A DNA stretch of 13,498 nucleotides from an uncultured Eubacteriales bacterium (GTDB taxonomy: Bacteria > Bacillota > Clostridia > Oscillospirales > Oscillospiraceae). The notes under the pieces were generated by a model. It searched no databases. It saw nothing but the letters and a program-made list of their open reading frames with translations, and had not been told where the DNA came from. The stretch covers positions 1 through 13,498 of the forward strand of contig URPA01000051.1 of the NCBI GenBank assembly GCA_900549545.1, read 5' to 3'. Both the position numbers and the translations under genes were made by a program. This document shows, piece after piece, positions 7,440 to 13,498 of the stretch. The number at the start of each line of letters is the position of its first letter. The stretch's first letter is position 1.

Positions 7440-7463
7440 AGCACATGATGAGGAGATATACCA

Positions 7464-7664
7464 ATGAAGGAAGGAATCCATCCCAATTATCAGCAGACCA
7501 CCATCAGATGCGCCTGCGGCGCCGTCATCGAGACCGGCTCCACCAAGCAGAACATCACCGTTGAGATCTGCTCCAAGTGCCACCCCTTCTACACCGGCAA
7601 GCAGAAGCTGGTCGATACCAGCGGCCGTGTTGATAAGTTCAACAAGAAGTACGGCATTAAGTAA
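7464..7664 (+). CDS. rpmE: 50S ribosomal protein L31, zinc-binding (C+) form
   Basis: 66 residues, full length, beginning MKEGIHPNY as is typical. The protein sits on the large subunit and takes part in the bridge to the 30S head. The two zinc-binding pairs are present: Cys16 and Cys18 (RCACGA), and Cys36 and Cys39 (ICSKCHPFYTG). It is therefore the zinc form rather than the zinc-free paralogue made under zinc limitation. A ribosome site aggag lies 8 bases upstream of the ATG. The gene stands alone with its own promoter, leader and terminator. Confidence 0.99.
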   Translation: MKEGIHPNYQQTTIRCACGAVIETGSTKQNITVEICSKCHPFYTGKQKLVDTSGRVDKFNKKYGIK

Positions 7665-7670
7665 TGATAG

Positions 7671-7702
7671 AAAAAAGACCGCCTGACGAGGCGGTCTTTT
7701 TT
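7671..7702 (+). terminator. Rho-independent terminator of rpmE
   Basis: A stem of up to 13 bp, aaaaaagaccgcc (7671-7683) with ggcggtctttttt (7690-7702), and loop tgacga. The T-run is part of the stem, and the A-run on the left makes it active in principle on both strands. Confidence 0.93.
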
Positions 7703-7709
7703 CGTGACT

Positions 7710-7749
7710 AAAACAAACCGGTACCTCAGAGCAGGTACCGGTTTGTTTT
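7710..7749 (-). terminator. Terminator of the secA-to-TIR gene run
   Basis: A perfect 16-bp stem (7710-7725 with 7734-7749, core aaccggtacc) and loop tcagagca. It abuts the stop codon of the TIR-LRR gene (7750-7752). On the - strand the stem ends in GTTTTAG, and on the + strand in GTTTTTTAC, so it can stop transcription both ways. Together with the rpmE terminator seven bases away it insulates the convergent units. Confidence 0.85.
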
Positions 7750-9327
7750 TTACGCGATTTCGGGCAGGGAGGCTTCAATCAGGTTTATCTCCGCCGTGCC
7801 GCCCTCAAGAGCCGCGGAGACGGCCTCATAACAGCTCTCGTCGACCGTCACCTCGCGCAGGTCGGGGATGGCCTGCAGACGTATCCAGTCAAGCTCCGCG
7901 CCGGTGGAGATAAGCGTCAGGCTGGTGAGGCCGGTGAAGTCCTCCAGATTGGTGGTGGAGCTGAGCTCACAGTTGACAAGGCTGAGGCTCGCAATGGCGC
8001 GCTCCCTGTCAAAGGCGTAGAAGAACCGGCCCCGCAGGTCGCAGTCGTATAGCTCCACATGGCTCAGCGCGCCGATGGAGAACACGGGGTCAAGGTCATC
8101 CAGCGCGCTGTTGGAGGTGGCAAACTCCGTCAGCTTTATCAGAGATTTAAGCGGAGAGTAATCCAGAATACTCGAACCCACAAGTCTTACGCTGCGCAGC
8201 TTAAGGCAGCGCTCAATATCGCCCAGATCGGCAATGGGGCAGCCGTCGGTTGTAAGCTCCCGCAGCTTCGGCAGGCGGCCGATGCCCTCAAGGCTTGAAA
8301 CGCGGCAGCCGGAGATGTTCAGATACTCGATGTTGCCCGCCGGGAGGCTTGAAAGACTTCTCACAGGCTGATTGACGAGCCACAGCGTCCGCAGCCCCGT
8401 GAAATAGGCCAGGTCATCAAGGCTCTCGATGCTGCCCTGTGCGCTTGTCGCGGCCATGGGCAGGTCAAAATACACCTCGTCGCCGATTATGTACAGCTCC
8501 CGCAGACCCGCAAGGTCGGAGACAAGCAGCTCACCGCTTGCTATCCCAGAATACTCCCGCGCCGCGGCCTCAAAGACCGGGTCTGTAAACTCAGCAACAG
8601 TGCTCATGGGCAGCGGGCGCACCTTCTCAACATGCATCCCGGATATGAGCCGCTGGCTCAGCCCCGTGAAGTGCCCCACAATGGCAAGCGTTATCACCGC
8701 CGCCAGCAGGAGCAGCGCCGCGCCGCCGATTATCCAGCGCTTCAGCTTTCTGTTCTTGGGCGGTTTGGGCGGCTTCGGCTCTTTTTTCGCCTTTTCGGGG
8801 CGCCTTTCCTTCTTCTCGGGTGCCTGCGGCGCGGGGTCAGGCTTCGCCGGGGCGGGAGTCTTGCTCTCCGCCTGTGCTATCACATCTGCAAAGGGCTCGG
8901 AATTGAGCAGCGGCGCGTGGTAGAGCTTATCATAAAAGCTCTCCTCGCTCATGTACTGCTTCATAAGGGCGAAGATGCTGCCAATCTGCATCTCCATGCC
9001 GGGGGTCATCTGCGTATCCTCAAGGAAAATGTTGATGGTTTTTATGCGCTTTGTAAGGGCGTAGTGCATCTCCCGGCGGCAGTTATCGGAGCGGATGTAG
9101 GAGTTGGAGATAAAGGCCATCACAAGATGCGCGCCGGCAAGATGGCTTGCGATGCACTCGGGCCACTCGCTGCCCACCTCTATGCCCTCATCGTACCAGA
9201 TGCGGTAGCCTCTGTCGTGCAGGCGGTTTACGACCTCCATCACCGCAGGGCTGTCCGCGTGGGCATAGCTTATGAAAATATAGGGCTTATCTCCCTCATA
9301 AGGCTTGAAATATTCCACTATTTCCAT
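7750..9327 (-). CDS. TIR-linker-TM-LRR protein, membrane-anchored TIR domain with leucine-rich ectodomain
   Basis: 525 residues from the ATG at 9327, or 522 from the GTG at 9318. The order is: TIR domain (about residues 14-140); a Lys/Pro/Glu/Ala-rich linker (about 155-197); one membrane helix (about 198-220, WIIGGAALLLLAAVITLAIV); a helical cap (FTDPVFEAAAREY, 247-259); then internalin-like leucine-rich repeats from about 267 to near the end, with units of roughly 21-23 residues. TIR signatures are YIFISYAHAD (16-25), WYDEGIEVGSEW (44-55), FISNSYIRSDNCRRE (72-86) and a conserved tail around 105-140. Glu86 is where the catalytic Glu of NAD-cleaving TIR domains such as SARM1 is expected. The basic NRKLKR just before the helix predicts TIR inside and repeats outside. 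It is the last gene of a tight - strand run, directly after a small HTH gene. The role is not known: an immune or envelope-stress sensor, or a signalling NADase, is inference. Confidence 0.92.
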   Translation of the reverse strand: MEIVEYFKPYEGDKPYIFISYAHADSPAVMEVVNRLHDRGYRIWYDEGIEVGSEWPECIASHLAGAHLVMAFISNSYIRSDNCRREMHYALTKRIKTINIFLEDTQMTPGMEMQIGSIFALMKQYMSEESFYDKLYHAPLLNSEPFADVIAQAESKTPAPAKPDPAPQAPEKKERRPEKAKKEPKPPKPPKNRKLKRWIIGGAALLLLAAVITLAIVGHFTGLSQRLISGMHVEKVRPLPMSTVAEFTDPVFEAAAREYSGIASGELLVSDLAGLRELYIIGDEVYFDLPMAATSAQGSIESLDDLAYFTGLRTLWLVNQPVRSLSSLPAGNIEYLNISGCRVSSLEGIGRLPKLRELTTDGCPIADLGDIERCLKLRSVRLVGSSILDYSPLKSLIKLTEFATSNSALDDLDPVFSIGALSHVELYDCDLRGRFFYAFDRERAIASLSLVNCELSSTTNLEDFTGLTSLTLISTGAELDWIRLQAIPDLREVTVDESCYEAVSAALEGGTAEINLIEASLPEIA

Positions 9328-9335
9328 CTCCTTCA
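9316..9335 (-). promoter_or_regulatory. Ribosome site that decides the TIR-LRR start, overlapping the HTH stop
   Basis: AAGGAG (complement of 9328-9333) touches the ATG at 9327 with no spacer, which is too close for normal initiation there. The GTG three codons on (9316-9318) is nine bases from it, an ideal distance. The true start is therefore probably the GTG. The ribosome site overlaps the last base of the HTH gene's TGA (9333-9335), which favours coupled translation. Confidence 0.6.
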
Positions 9336-9596
9336 GTCGGCAGCGGCACGCACCCGCCCGGCGGCATCCTCCACCGCTTTGAGCAGCGCGTCCGCCTCTT
9401 CAAGCAGGACTGTGCCCGCTTTTGTAAGGCTCACATCGTGGCTGCTGCGCTCAAAAAGCCTGACCCCCAGCTCCGCTTCCAGCGCGGCGACGGCTCTGGA
9501 GGTTGTCGAATGGCTGATGTAGAGCTTGCGGGCGGCGGCGGAGAAGCCGCCGTACCGGGCAACGGCGGAGAAAATCCTAAGCTGCTCCAGCTCCAT
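9333..9596 (-). CDS. Stand-alone LysR-type winged-helix DNA-binding domain (87 aa)
   Basis: The whole protein equals the N-terminal DNA-binding part of a LysR-type regulator. MELEQLRIFSAVARYGGFSAAARKLYISHSTTSRAVAALEAELG is the classic helix-turn-helix. It is followed by the wing (RLFERSSHDVSLTKAG) and the start of the long linker helix (TVLLEEADALLKAVEDAAGRVRAAAD). Family members are normally about 300 residues with a ligand-binding domain, which is entirely absent. The frame ends in TGA at 9333, and nothing resembling an effector domain follows before the TIR gene. Nothing inside the 87 residues looks decayed, so it may be a working one-domain regulator, but a truncated relic cannot be excluded. 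The ATG lies two bases after the cdd stop and lacks a clear ribosome site of its own, so translation is probably coupled to cdd. Confidence 0.78.
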   Translation of the reverse strand: MELEQLRIFSAVARYGGFSAAARKLYISHSTTSRAVAALEAELGVRLFERSSHDVSLTKAGTVLLEEADALLKAVEDAAGRVRAAAD

Positions 9597-9598
9597 GC

Positions 9599-9985
9599 TC
9601 AGTAGTTGAAGGCGTTGGGCAGCAGCTCGCTGAGCTTGTAGCTCACATAGCGGCCGTCCGCCTTGGAGCAGAGAATTTCAAGGTCAGTATCACGCGTAAA
9701 CTCCGAAAGGAACTGCCGGCACGCGCCGCAGGGGGTGGCCCAGTTTGTGCTGTCGGCATAGATGGCAAGGCGGCGGAAGACCCTGTGCCCCTCGCTTATG
9801 GCCTTGCAGCAGGCCGTGCGCTCGGCACAAATGGTGCTGCCAAGGGCAGCGTTTTCCACGTTGCAGCCGGTGAAAACCATTCCGTCGTCACATTCCAGTG
9901 CCGCGCCGACGGAAAATTTGGAGTAGGGGGCATAGGCGTTCAGGGACGCCTTCTTTGCCATGGTCAAAAGCTCTCTGTCAGTCAT
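9599..9985 (-). CDS. cdd: Cytidine deaminase
   Basis: 128 residues, the short homotetrameric type. It deaminates cytidine and deoxycytidine to the uridine forms in cytosolic pyrimidine salvage. The zinc site is complete: Cys53 in CAERTA, Cys86 and Cys89 in PCGACRQ, with Glu55 as the proton shuttle. These are the same positions as in the Bacillus subtilis enzyme. The substrate loop NVENAA (42-47) and the N-terminal YAPYSKFSVGAAL are also present. The gene lies 47 bp downstream of the solute-binding protein gene and is followed after two bases by the HTH gene. A modest ribosome site (gagag) precedes the ATG. The AT-rich gap upstream could hold a weak internal promoter, but I see no convincing -35 and -10 pair. 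Confidence 0.98.
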   Translation of the reverse strand: MTDRELLTMAKKASLNAYAPYSKFSVGAALECDDGMVFTGCNVENAALGSTICAERTACCKAISEGHRVFRRLAIYADSTNWATPCGACRQFLSEFTRDTDLEILCSKADGRYVSYKLSELLPNAFNY

Positions 9986-10020
9986 TTTTCTCTCATCCTC
10001 TCAAAAAATATCTCAAAATA

Positions 10021-10036
10021 TTAAGTAAAAACTTAA
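10021..10036. repeat. Small AT-rich palindrome over the solute-binding protein stop codon
   Basis: ttaagt (10021-10026) and acttaa (10031-10036) form a perfect 6-bp inverted repeat around aaaa. It overlaps the TAA at 10033-10035 and fills part of the 47-bp gap before cdd. The stem is too weak for a good terminator. It could be a small operator or chance in AT-rich DNA. Confidence 0.35.
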
Positions 10037-11643
10037 GACAGCTCTATTATCCAGTTTTCAAAGCCGTAAAGGGGATTGCCGAGGTTCGCGTCAATGCCTC
10101 TTATCACGCCCCGGTGGCTGATAAGCTCCTGCTCCTCAAAGCCGATGACGATGAGCGAGCCCGTGGTGCTGCAAACATACTCGCAGAGGGTCTGGAAGGT
10201 GTGGCTGCGGCTCGCGTCGCCCGAGGCGAGGTAGTCGTCGATAAGGGTCTGGAAATTTTCATCCTTGGAGCGGGTGTAATTGATGTTGGTACGGGCGTTG
10301 TAATCCTCGTCGTCCTCATCGTCATTGCGGACCTGAAGCAGCTCCGTAAGGTCAAAGTTGTTGCGCAGCCGCACCTCACTGTAATACATATCAAAGTCGC
10401 CCTCCTCGAGAGCCTTGATAAAATCGTCCCAGGTGAGCTCCCTGACGTTGACGGTGAGGCCTATGGACTCCATATCCTCGGCAAAGCGCCTTGCCATACC
10501 GGCCTTGGCGCTGCTGTCGCTGTTGACGATGAAATCAATCGCGACCTCCTGCGGTGAGCCGGACATAAACTCCAGCTTCCCGTCCTCGTCGTAATCCTGC
10601 ACACCCGCGCTCTCGAGCGCTCTCTTGCAGGTTTCGAGGTTATATTTAAGATAATCCGCCGTCTGCTTCGGGTAGTCGGCGCAGGTGGGGTACATGGGCA
10701 GAGCGCTGGCAACAGCATTGCCGTTTAGCAGCTGCGGCAGATACTCCCGGTCAAAGGCAAACTGCATCGCAACGCGAAACTGCGGGTATCGGCAGAGCAC
10801 GGACTCCTCGTTGAAGGCTACATAGTGCATGTTGGTCGTGGCGAAGCTGTGCACCTCGTTGGTGCTCGCAAAGCCCAGGTTCGTGGTGCCGGAGGGGTCG
10901 TTGAGAATAATGTCAATGTATGAATCCTCAAAGGCGCTGATAATGCTGTCCGCCGTCTGGTATTCCTTTATGTACACCGTGTCAACCGGCAGGTTTTCGT
11001 ATCCGGGGTAGCCGGAGTAGGCGACGATGGCGCTGCCGTCCTCGTTATATGCGTATGGCCCGCTGCCCATGGGATGCTCGTCCTGATATGTGCCGCTCTT
11101 TATGAGGGGGATGTTCAGAAGCTTTATAAACTGCATATCCGCCTTGCCGAGCGTCACGTACACGGTGTTTTCATCGTGGGATACGCCCCAGATGCTGGAA
11201 AAGCGCCCGGAAAACCGGTCGGAAACGATGGCGCGCTCAATGGAGTTTCGCACGTCCTTACCTGTCACGGGGCTGCCGTCGTGGAAAACGTGCCCCTCGG
11301 CGATGTACAGCTTCCATGACGAGCCGTCCTCAGTCTCCCAGGATTCAATGACATTGGGAATCACCGTAAATGAGTTGTCCAGCTCCACCAGATTTTCATA
11401 CACAAGGCTGCATATGAGCTGGTTTGCGTGGTTTGTGGCGATGAGGGGGTTGAGGCTGTATTTGCTGTTGCTGTTGAGGGAAAAGACCTCGTCCGCTCCC
11501 TCGGCGCGGCTTATCTCCTTGCCGGGGGTGGAGTCCGTAAAGCCCTGAGAATCATCCTTGTCCCGCCCACGACAGCCGCTGACGGAGAGCATCATCGCCA
11601 GGCACAGCAGCAGGGCGCTGAGGGTTTTTATGTTTTTCTTCAT
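10033..11643 (-). CDS. ABC transporter solute-binding lipoprotein, oligopeptide/dipeptide type (SBP_bac_5)
   Basis: 536 residues. It begins with a lipoprotein signal peptide: MKKNIK, a hydrophobic core (SALLLCLAMML) and the lipobox VSGC with the lipidated Cys24. A short acidic tether follows (about residues 25-45), and then the peptide/nickel-binding family domain. Recognisable family features are the N-terminal SLNPLIATNHANQLICSLVYENLVELD, the WKLYIAEGHVFHDGSPVTGKDV block, and FRVAMQFAFDREYL in the middle. It should be anchored outside the membrane to deliver peptides or similar solutes to a permease, but no permease or ATPase gene lies nearby. Start choice: an ATG-less 27-codon extension upstream has no signal-like character and overlaps pgeF. 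The ATG at 11643 gives the signal peptide and has GGAG ten bases upstream, overlapping the pgeF stop. Only 7 bp separate the two genes. Confidence 0.93.
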   Translation of the reverse strand: MKKNIKTLSALLLCLAMMLSVSGCRGRDKDDSQGFTDSTPGKEISRAEGADEVFSLNSNSKYSLNPLIATNHANQLICSLVYENLVELDNSFTVIPNVIESWETEDGSSWKLYIAEGHVFHDGSPVTGKDVRNSIERAIVSDRFSGRFSSIWGVSHDENTVYVTLGKADMQFIKLLNIPLIKSGTYQDEHPMGSGPYAYNEDGSAIVAYSGYPGYENLPVDTVYIKEYQTADSIISAFEDSYIDIILNDPSGTTNLGFASTNEVHSFATTNMHYVAFNEESVLCRYPQFRVAMQFAFDREYLPQLLNGNAVASALPMYPTCADYPKQTADYLKYNLETCKRALESAGVQDYDEDGKLEFMSGSPQEVAIDFIVNSDSSAKAGMARRFAEDMESIGLTVNVRELTWDDFIKALEEGDFDMYYSEVRLRNNFDLTELLQVRNDDEDDEDYNARTNINYTRSKDENFQTLIDDYLASGDASRSHTFQTLCEYVCSTTGSLIVIGFEEQELISHRGVIRGIDANLGNPLYGFENWIIELS

Positions 11644-11650
11644 GTTCGTA

Positions 11651-12445
11651 TCACTCCAGAACAATGACGGCGGCTTGGCTTCCGCGCTGTCCTTTGGTAT
11701 ATCTGTGCGACCAGTATTTTTCATGGCTGCACATTGTGCATTCGTCGGATATGTCTATGTTTTCCTCCGGCAGGCCAAGCTGCATGAGCCGCCGGGCGTT
11801 TACGCCGCGCAGGTCGACAAGATACTTCCCGCCCGCCTTGGACTCGATAAGCCCCGCCGTGTCGCCTTTGAGGAACGCTTCCACCGCCTGAGGAACATCC
11901 TCCCCGGTTTCAAAGCAGCAGCGGCCAATCGAGGGGCCGATAGCCGCGCGGATATTCTCTGCCCTCGCGCCGAGCGCGCACATTTTTTTGACGGCCTCTC
12001 CCAAAATATCTGCCACCGTGGGCCGCCAGCCGCAGTGAACGGCCGCAGCTGTGCCGCTCTCGCCCTCATACAGCAGCACGGGCACACAGTCGGCCACGAA
12101 GCACATGATGGGCAGCTGCTTTTCATTTGTGACTATCCCGTCCGCCTCATAGGGCGCGGGACTCATGCAGCGGTGCTTATCCGCCGCTGTGACCAGGCGC
12201 ACGGTGTTGCCGTGAACCTGCTTTGTTACGGCGCAGCCGTCAATGTCCGCCCCCATCAGGGCGCAGACCCGACGGTAATTTTCCCGGACGGCCTCCGGCT
12301 CGTCTCCCCGGTTCGAGCCGAGGTTGAGGGAGCTGAAGCCGCCCGTGCTCACGCCGCCATAGCGCGTGGTAAAGGCGTGCCGCGCGGGTATAAGGGTGGA
12401 GCGCATATAGATGAGCCCACCGGAGTTTTCTTCAATAAATGCCAT
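11651..12445 (-). CDS. pgeF: PgeF/YlmD-family purine nucleoside phosphorylase-like enzyme (former laccase domain protein)
   Basis: 264 residues, usual length for the family (YfiH, YlmD, PgeF, FAMIN-like). The metal site is intact: His78 in KQVHGN, Cys120 in VADCVPVLLY, and His137 in AAVHCGWR. HAFTTRYGGVSTGGFSSLNLG near residues 23-43 is the other hallmark. Bacterial members cleave purine nucleosides phosphorolytically and can deaminate adenosine. E. coli YfiH/PgeF is also linked to peptidoglycan editing, so the precise role here is open. The start lies two bases after the secA stop, with only a weak ribosome site, so coupling to secA is likely. The ATG at residue 14 has a GGTGGG upstream and is an alternative start. 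Confidence 0.94.
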   Translation of the reverse strand: MAFIEENSGGLIYMRSTLIPARHAFTTRYGGVSTGGFSSLNLGSNRGDEPEAVRENYRRVCALMGADIDGCAVTKQVHGNTVRLVTAADKHRCMSPAPYEADGIVTNEKQLPIMCFVADCVPVLLYEGESGTAAAVHCGWRPTVADILGEAVKKMCALGARAENIRAAIGPSIGRCCFETGEDVPQAVEAFLKGDTAGLIESKAGGKYLVDLRGVNARRLMQLGLPEENIDISDECTMCSHEKYWSHRYTKGQRGSQAAVIVLE

Positions 12446-12447
12446 TT

Positions 12448-13498
12448 TTACTCATTTCTGCCGCAGCATTCCTTGTATTTGAGCCTGCGGCTGCCGTCAG
12501 CCTTCATTTTGCCACAGGGGCAGGGGTCATTCCTGCCGGGCTTGGGCGCTTTTTTGATGGGCTGCTTTTTGACCGGCGCACCGCCAACGTTTGCGGCGGC
12601 GTTTTTCGCCACGGCCTTGCGCTCGATGGGCTGCTCCCGCCGCACCTGCACGGTGTAGAGTCGGCGGACGGTCTCCTCGCGGATGCCGTGAACCATGGCC
12701 TCAAACATGTCAAAGCCCTCCTGCTTGTATGCGTCAATGGGCTTTACAGCGCCGTAGCCGCGCAGGCCGATGCCGCGCTTGAGCTCGCTCATGGCGTCGA
12801 TATGGTCCATCCAGTATTCATCGACCACACGCAGCATGACGACTCTCTCAAGCTCGCGCATGAGAGGCGCGCCGTTGGGGGCAAGGCCGAAGGCGTTTTC
12901 ACGGGACTGATACACCTGCTCCGCTATTGCCAGCGCCTTCTCGGTTACGGCTTCCGCGTCCGCGCGCTTGCCAAAATCGGCAATGGACAGCGCGCCCTTT
13001 CTCATAAAGAGCTTTTCAAAGGGCTGAAGCGCCTTGTCAAGCTGGGCTTGATCTGCGGCGGGCTCGCCGCCCAGCCCGTCAAGCACCGTGGAGCTGACAA
13101 ACTCTTTTATCATGTTCTGTATCTGGACGGTGAGGTCCTCTCCGTCCAGCACCTTGCGGCGCTCACCGTAGATGATGCTGCGCTGCTGATTCATCACGTC
13201 GTCGTATTCCAGCACGCTCTTACGGGTCTGGAAGTTGCGGCTTTCAACGGTTTTCTGCGCCTGCTCGATAGCGCCGGAGAGCATCTTCGCGTCAAGCGGC
13301 GTATCCTCGTCTAATTTCAGCGTCTCCATCATGTTCATGATGCGCTCGGAGCCGAAAAGGCGCATGGTGTCGTCGGTCATCGCCAGGTAGAAGCAGCTCT
13401 CGCCGGGATCGCCCTGACGGCCGGCGCGGCCGCGCAGCTGGTTGTCGATGCGGCGGGACTCGTGCCGCTCGGTGCCGAGGATGAACAGGCCGCCCGCC
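12448..13498 (-). CDS. secA: SecA, preprotein translocase ATPase (C-terminal part; 5' end outside window)
   Basis: 349 C-terminal residues of a protein that is usually about 840-900. SecA drives secretory proteins through SecYEG with ATP. The visible part opens with GGLFILGTERHESRRIDNQL and the motif VI arginine fingers QLRGRAGRQGDPG (13402-13440). The helical scaffold follows, with YDDVMNQQR and DEYWMDHIDAM (near 12790-12828). It ends with the zinc tail DPCPCGK and ECCG (C-x-C ... C-C, 12463-12522), used for SecB or ribosome contact and common in Gram-positive SecA too. The frame remains open through the window's end. The methionine at 13380 is internal. Five more genes follow on the same strand with very short gaps. 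Confidence 0.98.
   Translation of the reverse strand, partial: AGGLFILGTERHESRRIDNQLRGRAGRQGDPGESCFYLAMTDDTMRLFGSERIMNMMETLKLDEDTPLDAKMLSGAIEQAQKTVESRNFQTRKSVLEYDDVMNQQRSIIYGERRKVLDGEDLTVQIQNMIKEFVSSTVLDGLGGEPAADQAQLDKALQPFEKLFMRKGALSIADFGKRADAEAVTEKALAIAEQVYQSRENAFGLAPNGAPLMRELERVVMLRVVDEYWMDHIDAMSELKRGIGLRGYGAVKPIDAYKQEGFDMFEAMVHGIREETVRRLYTVQVRREQPIERKAVAKNAAANVGGAPVKKQPIKKAPKPGRNDPCPCGKMKADGSRRLKYKECCGRNE

Noticed and set aside
9327..9596. Frameshifted fusion of the LysR HTH and TIR genes
   Set aside because: The frames differ, and the HTH linker helix ends at a clean TGA beside a proper ribosome site. No residues homologous to a LysR effector domain appear in any frame, so two separate genes are simpler.
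11644..11724. N-terminal extension of the solute-binding protein
   Set aside because: The extra 27 residues overlap pgeF and would bury the lipoprotein signal peptide, which begins properly at the ATG at 11643.
1..13498. CRISPR array, insertion sequence, prophage or tRNA
   Set aside because: I saw no regularly spaced repeats, transposase or integrase motifs, or cloverleaf-like sequence on reading the window.

Overview
The window reads as a chromosomal segment from a moderately GC-rich Gram-positive anaerobe of the class Clostridia. An Oscillospirales-like gut lineage is my best guess, but that is inference. The pointers are an AddAB recombination nuclease instead of RecBCD, a SecA with the C-terminal zinc tail, a short Bacillus-type cytidine deaminase, a four-cysteine L31, and GC-heavy third codon positions in most genes. 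I see no rRNA, tRNA, CRISPR array, transposase or integrase.

Left part (1-5507, + strand). The 3' part of addB overlaps a complete addA and is closed by a strong terminator. Next comes a visibly AT-richer two-gene island: an MntA-type nucleotidyltransferase antitoxin and a HepT-type HEPN toxin, overlapping by 14 bp and closed by their own terminator.

Middle (5506-7749). On the - strand, a promoter drives a SnoaL/NTF2-fold protein. A terminator-like hairpin follows, and then an MFS permease whose start codon lies just past that hairpin's T-run. Divergently on the + strand is rpmE (ribosomal protein L31), with an extended -10 promoter and a structured leader. A bulged inverted repeat lies between the two divergent promoters. 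Two stacked bidirectional terminators separate rpmE from the gene converging on it.

Right part (7750-13498, - strand). Six genes are packed head to tail: secA (3' part), pgeF/ylmD, an oligopeptide-type ABC solute-binding lipoprotein, cdd, a stand-alone LysR-type DNA-binding domain, and a 525-residue protein with the order TIR domain, Lys/Pro linker, single transmembrane helix, leucine-rich repeats. Gaps are 2, 7, 47, 2 and 5 bp (14 bp for the last if the TIR gene starts at its GTG). Several start sites are coupled to the preceding stop codon.

The most interesting object is the TIR-TM-LRR protein. It has the parts of a Toll-like receptor in reverse order, with the TIR domain predicted inside and the repeats outside the cell. 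It sits directly behind a one-domain HTH gene and close to two nucleoside enzymes. The other defence-like element is the MntA/HepT island next to addAB.
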